From an uncultured Mollicutes bacterium (GTDB taxonomy: Bacteria; Bacillota_I; Bacilli_A; MAG-NZ), in assembly GCA_913064935.1 (NCBI GenBank), contig CAJYBF010000004.1, positions 1 to 14,610 of the forward strand: DNA of 14,610 nt, written 5' to 3'. The notes under the pieces were generated by a model. The model was not told the origin of the DNA, did no database searches, and saw only the letters and a list, made by a program, of their open reading frames with translations. Below, piece by piece: positions 1-6,250 of this stretch; positions within the stretch are counted from its first letter, which is position 1, and each line of letters starts with the position of its first letter. Both the position numbers and the translations under genes were made by a program.

Positions 1-419
1 CCGTTAAATGTGGTTGGTTCGTGATATTCATTTACAATTCCCATCGGAACCAACATTAAACCAGCTCTTAAATTAATGTTATCAGTTAAAGAATACTGTA
101 AAAAAGCTTGTTCTACATATACTTCTTTAACGTGTTCAAATTCTAATTCTGTTATAAATTGAGTTCTTTCATTAAATTTATAACCAAGCAATATTACAAC
201 TCTGTGTACATCTAAGATTGCGTTTTTCCCTGAAGCACTATTGTAATGTGCTTCTGCATAACCTCCAATAGTTAATCCCTTTTGATTTAAATTAGAAGTT
301 AAAATTCTTTGAGCAGCATTTACCTGTTTTTGAGGGTCTGATGTTATGCTATCTTGTTTTACTTGTGCTGTTAATCCGATTGATAAACTTACGATTGCTA
401 AAAATATAATTTTTTTCAT
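1..419 (-). CDS. Porin-like outer-membrane protein, N-terminal part (Bacteroidota)
   Basis: This minus-strand reading frame starts at ATG 419-417 and runs off the left edge, giving about 139 residues without a stop. The first 18-19 residues form a signal peptide (two Lys after Met, a hydrophobic core, ending near LTAQ). The mature part has alternating amphipathic stretches typical of beta-barrel strands: GGYAEAHYN near residue 53, then HRVVILLGYKF, TQFITELEFEH, AFLQYSLTDNINLRAG and LVPMGIVNEYHEPTTFNG. This resembles the phosphate-selective-porin-like proteins of Flavobacteriia, which sit in the outer membrane. An outer-membrane barrel is incompatible with the Gram-positive genes starting near 680. 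The family assignment comes from recognition of the pattern, not a search; the substrate is unknown. Confidence 0.72.
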   Translation of the reverse strand, partial: MKKIIFLAIVSLSIGLTAQVKQDSITSDPQKQVNAAQRILTSNLNQKGLTIGGYAEAHYNSASGKNAILDVHRVVILLGYKFNERTQFITELEFEHVKEVYVEQAFLQYSLTDNINLRAGLMLVPMGIVNEYHEPTTFN

Positions 420-459
420 TTTTATTTAGATTAATTATAAATAGTTTTAAATAATGCCG

Positions 460-467
460 CAAAAGTA
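460..467 (-). promoter_or_regulatory. Bacteroidota-type -7 promoter element upstream of the porin gene
   Basis: Read on the minus strand this is TACTTTTG, matching the TAnnTTTG -7 consensus of Bacteroidota. It lies about 40 bases before the porin start in a very AT-rich gap (5 G/C in positions 481-540). No convincing TTG -33 element is visible, so the call rests on the -7 element and context. It supports a Bacteroidota origin for the left end. Confidence 0.5.
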
Positions 468-558
468 GCATCTCTTTTTAATTTAAAAAAGTTTATTTAG
501 AATTATTTTAAATAAAAAATAATGAAATGAAATAAAAGATTGAAATCCTGATATTTAC

Positions 559-684
559 CTATAAAGATTTTAAGTATAAAATTACAGCATTTCTAATATC
601 AAAAGAAATTTCATTTGGTTTTGGTTGATACATAGAAAGTACTTCTTTGTTTTTATCTGATAAAAACGGAATGTCAAATCCTTT
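559..684 (-). CDS. C-terminal tail of an unidentified Bacteroidota gene, fused in frame to moeA by the junction
   Basis: The last roughly 38 residues of the 559-1107 reading frame (from about IPFLSDKNKE to the stop TAG at 561-559) do not match the part of MoeA that should follow. In MoeA the conserved NV-x-x-KG-x-D-I segment leads into the long MPT-binding domain; here it leads into a short tail ending NAVILYLKSL and a stop. Composition resembles the flanking Bacteroidota DNA, and the tail lies upstream of the porin gene on the same strand with a normal 139-base gap. I infer that it is the 3' end of the gene preceding the porin. The breakpoint is uncertain within about 660-690, and the parent protein is not recognised. 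Confidence 0.5.
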   Translation of the reverse strand, partial: KGFDIPFLSDKNKEVLSMYQPKPNEISFDIRNAVILYLKSL

Positions 685-1107
685 TAAAAGTACATTTTCC
701 CATTTGCTCGTGGGACTATTTATTATTATCTCAGATCCTAATTGATCCGTATTTTCTATCATTACAACACTATCTGCTCCACTTGGTAAATGACCACCAG
801 TTGGAACATAAACAGTCTCTAATTCATTAATCGAATACTTACTTTCCTCTCCCATTAAAACTTCACCTAAATTACTAAGAATAACAGGAATGCTTGGGGA
901 CGCTAGTTTAGTTATTTTACTTGAGACTGCATAACCATCTACAGTACTTCTATTGAAGTGTGGAACTTCTTCTAGTGAAACGATATCTTCACTAAGTATG
1001 TATCCATAAGAATCGTAACTACTTATGAAAGTAGAATTGATCTTCATCTTATAAAAATTGTCCCTTATTAATTTATTTACTTCAACAACAGTTTTTACTT
1101 TAAACAT
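559..1107 (-). CDS. moeA: Molybdopterin molybdenumtransferase MoeA, N-terminal fragment in a chimeric frame
   Basis: MoeA inserts molybdate (or tungstate) into adenylylated molybdopterin in the cytoplasm. Visible hallmarks are HFNRSTVDGYAV (residues about 51-61) and VPTGGHLPSGADSVVMIE (about 101-118), followed by ENVLLKGFDI (about 137-146), which corresponds to the MoeA N-V-x-x-K-G-x-D-I segment. Families members are about 400 residues; this frame has 182, and after residue 146 the sequence stops resembling MoeA. The preferred start is ATG 1107-1105, with an AGGTG ribosome binding site 6 bases upstream, rather than the in-frame GTG at 1116. It follows tupC directly (tupC stop TGA at 1111-1109), so it is the last gene of the tupABC-moeA operon. 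Loss of the C-terminal domains is best explained by a sequence junction near 675, not by natural truncation. N-terminal identity is firm; the product as written is probably not real. Confidence 0.75.
   Translation of the reverse strand: MFKVKTVVEVNKLIRDNFYKMKINSTFISSYDSYGYILSEDIVSLEEVPHFNRSTVDGYAVSSKITKLASPSIPVILSNLGEVLMGEESKYSINELETVYVPTGGHLPSGADSVVMIENTDQLGSEIIINSPTSKWENVLLKGFDIPFLSDKNKEVLSMYQPKPNEISFDIRNAVILYLKSL
660..690. other. Probable chimeric junction: Bacteroidota DNA to Gram-positive DNA
   Basis: To the right, the minus-strand frame encodes recognisable MoeA up to KGFDI (codons at about 684-670). To the left, it encodes an unrelated short tail, then a Bacteroidota-type promoter and an outer-membrane porin. 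No target-site duplication, insertion-sequence end or tRNA is visible at the transition, so nothing suggests a natural insertion. The exact base cannot be fixed from sequence alone. Confidence 0.6.
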
Positions 1108-1108
1108 T

Positions 1109-1672
1109 TCATTCACCTAATGAATACTCATGTTCAACAACTTCATCAATAAAAGACTTATTATGAGAAATTATATATATATCCATTTCCTTTTTTAACG
1201 ATTTTATAACTTTGATTAATTCATCAATTGATTCTAAATCCATGTGAGTAGTTGGTTCATCCAGTAGTAATATCTCGGGATTATACATAATACCCCTAAT
1301 AATTGATATTTTTATTTTCTCACCACTTGATAGTTTTGTTGCATTTTTACTCAGTAACATATCCACACTGAACTTGATAGATAAATCCATTATTCTAGTT
1401 TCATTAATAAGTGATTTTTTAATTCTACTAGAATATAATATATTCTCCATTGAACTTCTATTAAATAAGATAGGCTCTTGAGCCACATAGGTCACTGTTT
1501 TTCCATTTGTGATAGTTCCTTCAAATTTCATTAAACCAGCTAATGCTTTGAAAAGAGTTGTCTTACCTGTTCCATTTCTCCCAGATACTACTGTCACTCC
1601 ATGTTTAAATTCATAATCCTTAAATTCGATAACTCTATTTGGATAATTAACTTTTAAATTATTTATTCTCAT
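1109..1672 (-). CDS. tupC: Tungstate ABC transporter ATP-binding protein (TupC-like)
   Basis: This is the cytoplasmic ATPase that powers the TupB permease. All core ABC motifs are present: Walker A GRNGTGKTT (31-39), Q-loop Gln65 in YVAQEP, signature LSSGE (114-118; the usual LSGGQ altered), Walker B ILLLDEPT (134-141) and H-loop His170 in IISHN. At 187 residues it is compact: it ends soon after the H-loop and has no C-terminal TOBE/MOP regulatory domain of the kind ModC carries. The ATG at 1672 has an AGAGG site about 7 bases upstream that lies inside the end of tupB; the two genes overlap by 14 bases (1659-1672), implying translational coupling. ATPase identity is certain; the tungstate assignment rests on the neighbouring TupA- and TupB-like genes. 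Confidence 0.85.
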   Translation of the reverse strand: MRINNLKVNYPNRVIEFKDYEFKHGVTVVSGRNGTGKTTLFKALAGLMKFEGTITNGKTVTYVAQEPILFNRSSMENILYSSRIKKSLINETRIMDLSIKFSVDMLLSKNATKLSSGEKIKISIIRGIMYNPEILLLDEPTTHMDLESIDELIKVIKSLKKEMDIYIISHNKSFIDEVVEHEYSLGE

Positions 1673-2294
1673 ATCTATACCTCTCTAGTAAGGAGTTTAC
1701 CAAAAAGGCAATAACTAATAATACTGCACCCATAATCAAAGAACTCTCACGGTTCCCCATACTTGTGCTTAAGGCTATATAACTTGTCATGACTCTTGTT
1801 GATCCTTTAATGTTTCCACCAACTAAAATAGCTGCGCCGACTTCTGAAATAGCTCTTGAGAAACCTAATATTACTGCAGTAATTATAAATGGTTTTGTTT
1901 CCTTAAATATGAGTTTTATAAAATCTATTTTCTTTCCACCAAGTGTTTTAGATGTTTCAATTAACTTAACACTAAGTTCTTCACTTGATGTAAATATATT
2001 TCCAATGATGATTGGTAGTATTAGAAGCGTTTGAGCAATAATAATTGCTTCAACTGAGAAAAGCAAGTCCAAAGATCCAAGGGGCCCTTGTCTTGAAATC
2101 AATATCAGCACCACCAAACCTAAAACAACAGGTGGCAAACTCATAAGTGTGAAGATTATCCTCATTAATAATTTCTTTCCATAAAACTCAGTAATGCTTA
2201 AAAGGATCCCTAAAGGAACTCCAATTAATGAAGCTATAATAGTCGCACTTCCTGAAACTAATAATGATAAGAGTACAATTTGAACTAAATCCAT
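1659..2294 (-). CDS. tupB: Tungstate ABC transporter permease (TupB-like)
   Basis: This is an integral membrane channel subunit of 211 residues with about five hydrophobic segments, beginning with IVLLSLLVSGSATIIASLIG. A cytoplasmic EAA-type loop is visible (SKTLGGKKIDFIKLIFKET), where the ATPase docks, followed by GFSRAISEVGAAILVGGNI, a stretch characteristic of ModB/TupB permeases. The start is taken at ATG 2294-2292 because GGGTG lies 6 bases upstream; an in-frame GTG at 2303 overlaps that site and is less likely. It follows the tupA stop by 21 bases and overlaps tupC by 14. Size and sequence match the TupB/WtpB group more than sulfate or phosphate permeases. Metal selectivity is inferred from TupA. 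Confidence 0.86.
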   Translation of the reverse strand: MDLVQIVLLSLLVSGSATIIASLIGVPLGILLSITEFYGKKLLMRIIFTLMSLPPVVLGLVVLILISRQGPLGSLDLLFSVEAIIIAQTLLILPIIIGNIFTSSEELSVKLIETSKTLGGKKIDFIKLIFKETKPFIITAVILGFSRAISEVGAAILVGGNIKGSTRVMTSYIALSTSMGNRESSLIMGAVLLVIAFLVNSLLERYRYENK

Positions 2295-2315
2295 TTGATT
2301 CACCCATTCAAGTTA

Positions 2316-3068
2316 CTAATCTACATAAAATAATTGTTCATCGTATTTAACATAATTAATTATTAATTCTTTAGCAGTATTAGATGTAATCCACTGATAA
2401 AATTCTTCTGCATTATCAGAATGAGTTGCATCATTAACCTTAATTACACCATACTGGTTTAGCAAGCTCATAGTATCTTCATAAGCGATTATTAGATCCA
2501 AGCTATCCTTCATTGATAGATAAGTTCCTCTATCAGTAAACGTATATCCTGAATCCAAACTAGCCATATTTAGGGTATTTCCCATTCCTTGACCACTTTC
2601 CTTGTACCAAGATCCAGATGGTTCATAATCTATTGAATCCCATAAGGACATTTCCTTCATATGAGTTCCTGAATTATCTCCTCTAGAATAAAAGACTAGA
2701 TTGTCTTTTATATAGATTAGCACATCGTTTAGATTATCTTTTCCTATAGTACTGGGACCAACAAATATAAAATCATTATACATTATGTCCTGACGCTTAT
2801 CTCCGTATCCTTCATCAACGAACTCTATTTCTTGATTTTTAGCATGAACTAGCAAAATATCAACGTCTTTACTTCTTCCCAGTTCTAACGCAGCTCCAGT
2901 CCCAACCGCGATAATACTTACCTTAATTCCAGATGCTTCTTCGAAATGAGGCATTAAATACTCAAGCAAACCACTGTTATCAAGTGATGTTGTAGTAGCA
3001 ATTTTCAATTCATTACTGTTTTGACACCCAGCTAATAACATAACTAGTAAAACTAATATCTTCCTCAT
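2316..3068 (-). CDS. tupA: Tungstate-binding lipoprotein (TupA-like)
   Basis: This is the extracellular solute-binding protein of the ABC transporter. Residues 1-15 are a lipoprotein signal with lipobox LLAGC, so Cys15 would be lipidated and anchored to the outer face of the membrane. TupA signatures follow in order: ATTTSLDNSGLLEYL (the TTTS oxyanion-binding segment), AVGTGAALELG, VDILLVHA, IMYNDFIFVGP, FYSRGDNSGTHMKE, WYKESGQGMGNTLNMAS and YTFTDRGTYL. These are typical of the tungstate-selective TupA family and differ from ModA. The 250-residue length is slightly short but complete. The gene is first in tupABC-moeA and sits behind a Moco/Tuco-like leader RNA. No clear Shine-Dalgarno sequence precedes the ATG at 3068-3066, unlike its neighbours. 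Tungstate over molybdate is a family-level inference. Confidence 0.88.
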   Translation of the reverse strand: MRKILVLLVMLLAGCQNSNELKIATTTSLDNSGLLEYLMPHFEEASGIKVSIIAVGTGAALELGRSKDVDILLVHAKNQEIEFVDEGYGDKRQDIMYNDFIFVGPSTIGKDNLNDVLIYIKDNLVFYSRGDNSGTHMKEMSLWDSIDYEPSGSWYKESGQGMGNTLNMASLDSGYTFTDRGTYLSMKDSLDLIIAYEDTMSLLNQYGVIKVNDATHSDNAEEFYQWITSNTAKELIINYVKYDEQLFYVD

Positions 3069-3071
3069 CTT

Positions 3072-3215
3072 TTCACATTAAGAAAAAAATCGCACCAAAA
3101 AGGACAAATGATTTTCACTTCCTTTCCAAACATGGGAGGCTCAATCATTTCTAATTAAACCCATCGGTTGTAAATTCATAGATACCCTTAGAAAATACAA
3201 CTCGGAATTATTAAT
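3072..3215 (-). ncRNA. Probable Moco/Tuco riboswitch in the tupA leader
   Basis: On the minus strand the leader reads TTCCGAG (3207-3201), a stem GTTGTA/TACAAC (3201-3196 with 3172-3167), CCGATGGG (3166-3159 region), an 8-bp stem AAATGATT/AATCATTT (3150-3143 with 3113-3106), and inside it GAGCCTCCC (3142-3134) facing GGAAAGG (3127-3121). CCGAG, CGATGGG, GCCTCCC and GG-A-AAGG are, from memory, the conserved blocks of the molybdenum-cofactor RNA motif, and the gene controlled is a Tup transporter followed by moeA. Only about 16 unpaired bases separate the two stems, so the arm usually called P3 seems absent, which is described for the tungsten-cofactor variant. Covariance-model confirmation was not possible here. 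Confidence 0.72.
3083..3109 (-). terminator. Possible attenuator hairpin between the riboswitch and tupA
   Basis: On the minus strand ATTTGTCC, loop TTTTT, GGTGCGAT can form a short imperfect stem (C-G, C-G, bulge, G-U, G-C, G-U, A-U) followed by a run of seven T (3089-3083). Its 5' arm shares bases with the 3' arm of the 8-bp aptamer stem, so the two could be mutually exclusive. The stem is weak, so this is only a candidate expression platform. Confidence 0.35.
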
Positions 3216-3217
3216 TA

Positions 3218-3223
3218 ATTTTA
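3218..3223 (-). promoter_or_regulatory. Candidate -10 element for the tup operon
   Basis: The minus strand reads TGGTAAAAT at 3226-3218, an extended -10 (TGn then TAAAAT). Transcription would start near 3211, just ahead of the conserved CCGAG of the leader RNA, which is where the riboswitch should begin. The -35 region is only T-rich and does not match well. Confidence 0.4.
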
Positions 3224-3284
3224 CCACATTAAATAAAAACAAAATAGAGAAAATAGAGTAAAATTAAGGTAAGTGGAGGTAATT

Positions 3285-3773
3285 ATGTATAGAGTAGGAA
3301 TAATTGTTGCTAGTGATAAGGGTTCTACTGGCGCTAGAGTTGATACATCTGGGGAGATTATACGTGACATTATGACTGATAATGGTTATCACGTATTAGA
3401 AAAAGTTATTGTGCCCGATGATATTGAAGCTTTATCTAGTGTTATGTCAAAATGGTCTGATGATAATTTCGTCGACCTAATTTTAACAACAGGTGGAACT
3501 GGTTTTGCAAAAAGAGACGTGACTCCAGAAGCCACTAAACAAGTTATTGAAAAACAGGTTCCTGGCTTTTCAGAACTTATGCGCGCAGAATCTTTAAAAA
3601 TAACAAAAAAAGCGGTGCTTTCTAGAGGTATTTCTGGAATTAGAAAGTTCACTCTAATAATAAATATGCCTGGTAGTCCTAAAGCAGTAAAGGAATCGCT
3701 TGGTTTTGTATTATCTGCTTTAGATCATGGTTTAAAAATACTCGTTGGTGAAGCGAGTGAATGTGCTAGATAG
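3285..3773 (+). CDS. moaB: Molybdopterin adenylyltransferase (MoaB/Mog family)
   Basis: Proteins of this family bind molybdopterin and, as Mog/MoaB, adenylylate it with ATP before metal insertion by MoeA, in the cytoplasm. The 162-residue product is the normal family length. Hallmarks are IIVASDKGSTGARVDTSGE (about 6-24), LILTTGGTGFAKRDVTPEAT (about 65-84, with TTGGTG and RDxTPE forming the molybdopterin pocket), and INMPGSPKAVKESL near the C-terminus. The start is ATG 3285, with GGAGG 5 bases upstream; an in-frame GTG at 3273 overlaps this site and is rejected. It is transcribed divergently from tupA and is followed after 59 bases by the E1-like gene, likely an operon. Whether it acts as Mog or as a MoaB paralogue cannot be told from sequence, but functionally it pairs with moeA across the divergent promoter. 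Confidence 0.88.
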   Translation: MYRVGIIVASDKGSTGARVDTSGEIIRDIMTDNGYHVLEKVIVPDDIEALSSVMSKWSDDNFVDLILTTGGTGFAKRDVTPEATKQVIEKQVPGFSELMRAESLKITKKAVLSRGISGIRKFTLIINMPGSPKAVKESLGFVLSALDHGLKILVGEASECAR

Positions 3774-3832
3774 TTGATTGCGTTATTATACCAAGTAAGA
3801 TATCATTATAATACTTAGGAAGGCTATAACTT

Positions 3833-4507
3833 ATGAGAAAAAGATACCTAAAAAACATGAATATGTTGTCCGAAGATGAAATGATCAAAGTCAACAAAGG
3901 TAAAATAGCTATCATCGGTTGTGGTGGCCTTGGCGGTTTCGTAATTGAAGGATTAGCGAGATTAGGATTCGAGACTCTCACAGTAGTGGATGATGATGTT
4001 TTTGACCAAACAAATTTAAATAGACAACTATTAGCTACTGAGACGAACTTGATGAGCTCAAAATCACAAAGTGCACGAACTAGAATTGAGCGTGTGAACT
4101 CTGATGTTGCGGTTAACTCAATCACTCTACGATTCGATGAGAAATTCGGGAAAAAAATTATTTTGAATCACGACATTGTTATAGATGCGGTAGATAACGT
4201 TAAAACCAAACTCTTAATTGAAGAATACTGTAAGGAACTAAATATTCCCATGGTACATGGGGCAATCGGTGGATGGTTTGGACAAGTCGCAAATATCATG
4301 CCAGGTGAAGATTTACTGAAAAAAATTTACTTGACCGATCAAGCTGGAATAGAAAGCGAATTAGGGAACCCGTCATTCACACCTGCTGTGATAGCGAATA
4401 TAATGGTTTCAGAAACTCTTAAACTATACCTAAATAAAGATAGATTAAATAAACAATTACTAACAATAGATTTATTAAGTAATAATTTCGATAAAATGGA
4501 TTTCTAG
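3833..4507 (+). CDS. ThiF/MoeB/HesA-family E1-like adenylyltransferase
   Basis: Family members adenylylate the C-terminus of a ubiquitin-like sulfur carrier (MoaD or ThiS) so it can receive sulfur. The 224-residue protein shows the nucleotide-binding GCGGLGG (29-35), acidic VVDDD (51-55), the conserved NLNRQLL (61-67), Lys77 in MSSKSQS, and DAVDN (118-122). Next to moaB the obvious role is as MoeB in molybdopterin synthase recycling, but no moaD is present in the window. The paired CxxC motifs that bind zinc in E. coli MoeB are absent; the only Cys residues are at 30 and in EEYCKEL. A ThiF-like or other carrier partner is therefore possible. The ATG at 3833 has AGGAAGG at 3817-3823, a 9-base spacing. 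It converges on adenine deaminase and shares its terminator. Confidence 0.78.
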   Translation: MRKRYLKNMNMLSEDEMIKVNKGKIAIIGCGGLGGFVIEGLARLGFETLTVVDDDVFDQTNLNRQLLATETNLMSSKSQSARTRIERVNSDVAVNSITLRFDEKFGKKIILNHDIVIDAVDNVKTKLLIEEYCKELNIPMVHGAIGGWFGQVANIMPGEDLLKKIYLTDQAGIESELGNPSFTPAVIANIMVSETLKLYLNKDRLNKQLLTIDLLSNNFDKMDF

Positions 4508-4513
4508 TAAAAA

Positions 4514-4530
4514 GGGAGCAAATTGCTCCC
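4514..4530. terminator. Bidirectional terminator between the E1-like gene and adenine deaminase
   Basis: GGGAGCAA-A-TTGCTCCC is a perfect 8-bp inverted repeat lying 6 bases after the plus-strand stop and 1 base after the minus-strand adenine deaminase stop. On the minus strand the GC-rich hairpin is followed by TTTTT (4513-4509), a good intrinsic terminator. On the plus strand only TTT follows, so termination there is weaker. Confidence 0.8.
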
Positions 4531-4531
4531 T

Positions 4532-6250
4532 TTACTCTGCTTCTAAATCAATATGTTTGAACTTTATTACATCAAATAATCCTAAATCCGTTAATTTCAA
4601 ATCAGGTATGACAGGCAAAGCCATAAATGATAACGCCATTAGTGATTTGATTTCAGGATTAACTTTTAGTACATCGTATGATAAATCATATAACTGACTT
4701 AATTCTTTTGAAACTACTTCCATCGATTCATCAGACATTAATCCTGCGATTGGTAAAGGTACAGATCCAATAACATTTCCTTCGTGAACTAACACGATAC
4801 CTCCACCAATTTTTTCTATTTCTTTCAAAGCCATATACGCATCTTTTGTATTATCACTAACTATGCAAATATTATGCGAATCATGCGATATCGTCATTGC
4901 GATAGCGCCATTTTTAATTTTATAATTTTCTATAAAGCCTCTACCTATATTACCTGTTCCGAAATGTCTTTCTACTACATATAAAGGCACTACATCTACT
5001 AAAGAGTCATGCTTGAAAAATCCATCCACAACGTCTACTGTTCTAATTGACTTTTCAGTAACAACAGAGCCCGGAACAACTTTAATAACATTTACTTTAT
5101 TATTATTCAACGGAATTCTAAAATCCTCTTCAGTAACTAACCCAATTTTTACAGTGCTTTTTACAATGGATTTAGTTTCTTCACTAATAACTACGTCTTT
5201 ATGCCAATCATCACAAACTTTTTTTCCCTCAACATAAGTTTCTAATACGTTGAATTTCTTTAAGTCATCGACGAAGATAAAGTTAGCTTTGTATCCAGGA
5301 GCTATAGCCCCAATATCTCTTAAATTAAAACACTCAGCAGCGTTTAAAGTTGCCATTCTAATTGCTGTGATTGGATCTACTCCTGCTTGGATTGCTAATC
5401 TAATATTGTTATCTATATGTCCAACATTTACAATATCAATCGGATGCTTATCGTCAGAGCAAAAGATCATTCTTCTTTCGTTATTAGGAGTAACACCTTT
5501 TATTAAGTTTAATAGGTCTTTACATGCAGACCCTTCCCTAACGGCTATATACATACCAGCGCGTACTTGATTTAACATCTCAGTGCTATTTGTACACTCG
5601 TGATCGCTTCTTATCCCAACTATCGAATATGCGTTAAGTTCCTCATTTTTGATAACAGGTCCATGTCCATCGATTAATTTCCCTCTAGATTTAGCCAATT
5701 CTATTTTTTTGATTATTTCATCATCTGCAGCTATAACACCAGGGTAATTCATTAACTCACCAAGACCAAGTATTCTTTCATGATCAATCAGTTCACTTAA
5801 TTTTTCACTATCAAGAACAGCTCCAGATGTCTCAAACGGAGTTGCAGGCACACAAGATGGTAGTAAAAAGTAACATTCAAGAGGTAAATCCTTGCTTGCT
5901 TCAAGCATATATTTAATTCCATCTAGCCCTAATACATTCGCTATCTCATGTGGATCAGATACTATAGTAGTTGTTCCTCTTGGAAGAACTGCTCTAGCAA
6001 ATTCTAGTGGTGTTGAGGATGATGATTCAATATGAACGTGACCGTCAATAAGTCCAGGAACAACGTATTTACCATCAGCATCTATTTCCTTTACACCTTT
6101 ATAATTACCAATCCCTATAAATTTACCATTATCTATTGCTAAATCACCCTCTAAAACTTCATGTGAGAAAACATTTACGATTTTGGCATTTTTAATTACT
6201 AAGTCTGCAGTTCTTCTCATCGCTGCTGTATCTATTAATCTTTTAATCAT
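4532..6250 (-). CDS. ade: Adenine deaminase
   Basis: This enzyme hydrolyses adenine to hypoxanthine and ammonia in the cytoplasm, using a bound metal centre. The 572-residue length is typical of the bacterial Ade (AdeC) family of the amidohydrolase superfamily. Metal and active-site motifs are visible: GLIDGHVHIESS (67-77, His71 and His73), VSDPHEIANVLG (98-109), IDGHGP (193-198), IRSDHECT (213-220) and FCSDDKHP (263-270). The C-terminal half contains SHDSHNICIVSDN and the GGGIVLVHEG segment, also family signatures. The ATG at 6250 has AAGGAG about 10 bases upstream, inside xdhA, which it overlaps by 8 bases. It is the last gene of the purine operon, feeding hypoxanthine to the dehydrogenase encoded just upstream. 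Identification is secure. Confidence 0.95.
   Translation of the reverse strand: MIKRLIDTAAMRRTADLVIKNAKIVNVFSHEVLEGDLAIDNGKFIGIGNYKGVKEIDADGKYVVPGLIDGHVHIESSSSTPLEFARAVLPRGTTTIVSDPHEIANVLGLDGIKYMLEASKDLPLECYFLLPSCVPATPFETSGAVLDSEKLSELIDHERILGLGELMNYPGVIAADDEIIKKIELAKSRGKLIDGHGPVIKNEELNAYSIVGIRSDHECTNSTEMLNQVRAGMYIAVREGSACKDLLNLIKGVTPNNERRMIFCSDDKHPIDIVNVGHIDNNIRLAIQAGVDPITAIRMATLNAAECFNLRDIGAIAPGYKANFIFVDDLKKFNVLETYVEGKKVCDDWHKDVVISEETKSIVKSTVKIGLVTEEDFRIPLNNNKVNVIKVVPGSVVTEKSIRTVDVVDGFFKHDSLVDVVPLYVVERHFGTGNIGRGFIENYKIKNGAIAMTISHDSHNICIVSDNTKDAYMALKEIEKIGGGIVLVHEGNVIGSVPLPIAGLMSDESMEVVSKELSQLYDLSYDVLKVNPEIKSLMALSFMALPVIPDLKLTDLGLFDVIKFKHIDLEAE

Noticed and set aside
559..1107. A naturally short MoeA variant
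   Set aside because: Homology ends mid-domain and the remaining tail belongs with Bacteroidota DNA that includes an outer-membrane gene.
3766..4125. Minus-strand open frame of 119 codons over the E1-like gene
   Set aside because: It lies opposite conserved E1 motifs, has no ribosome binding site, and its composition follows the complementary gene.
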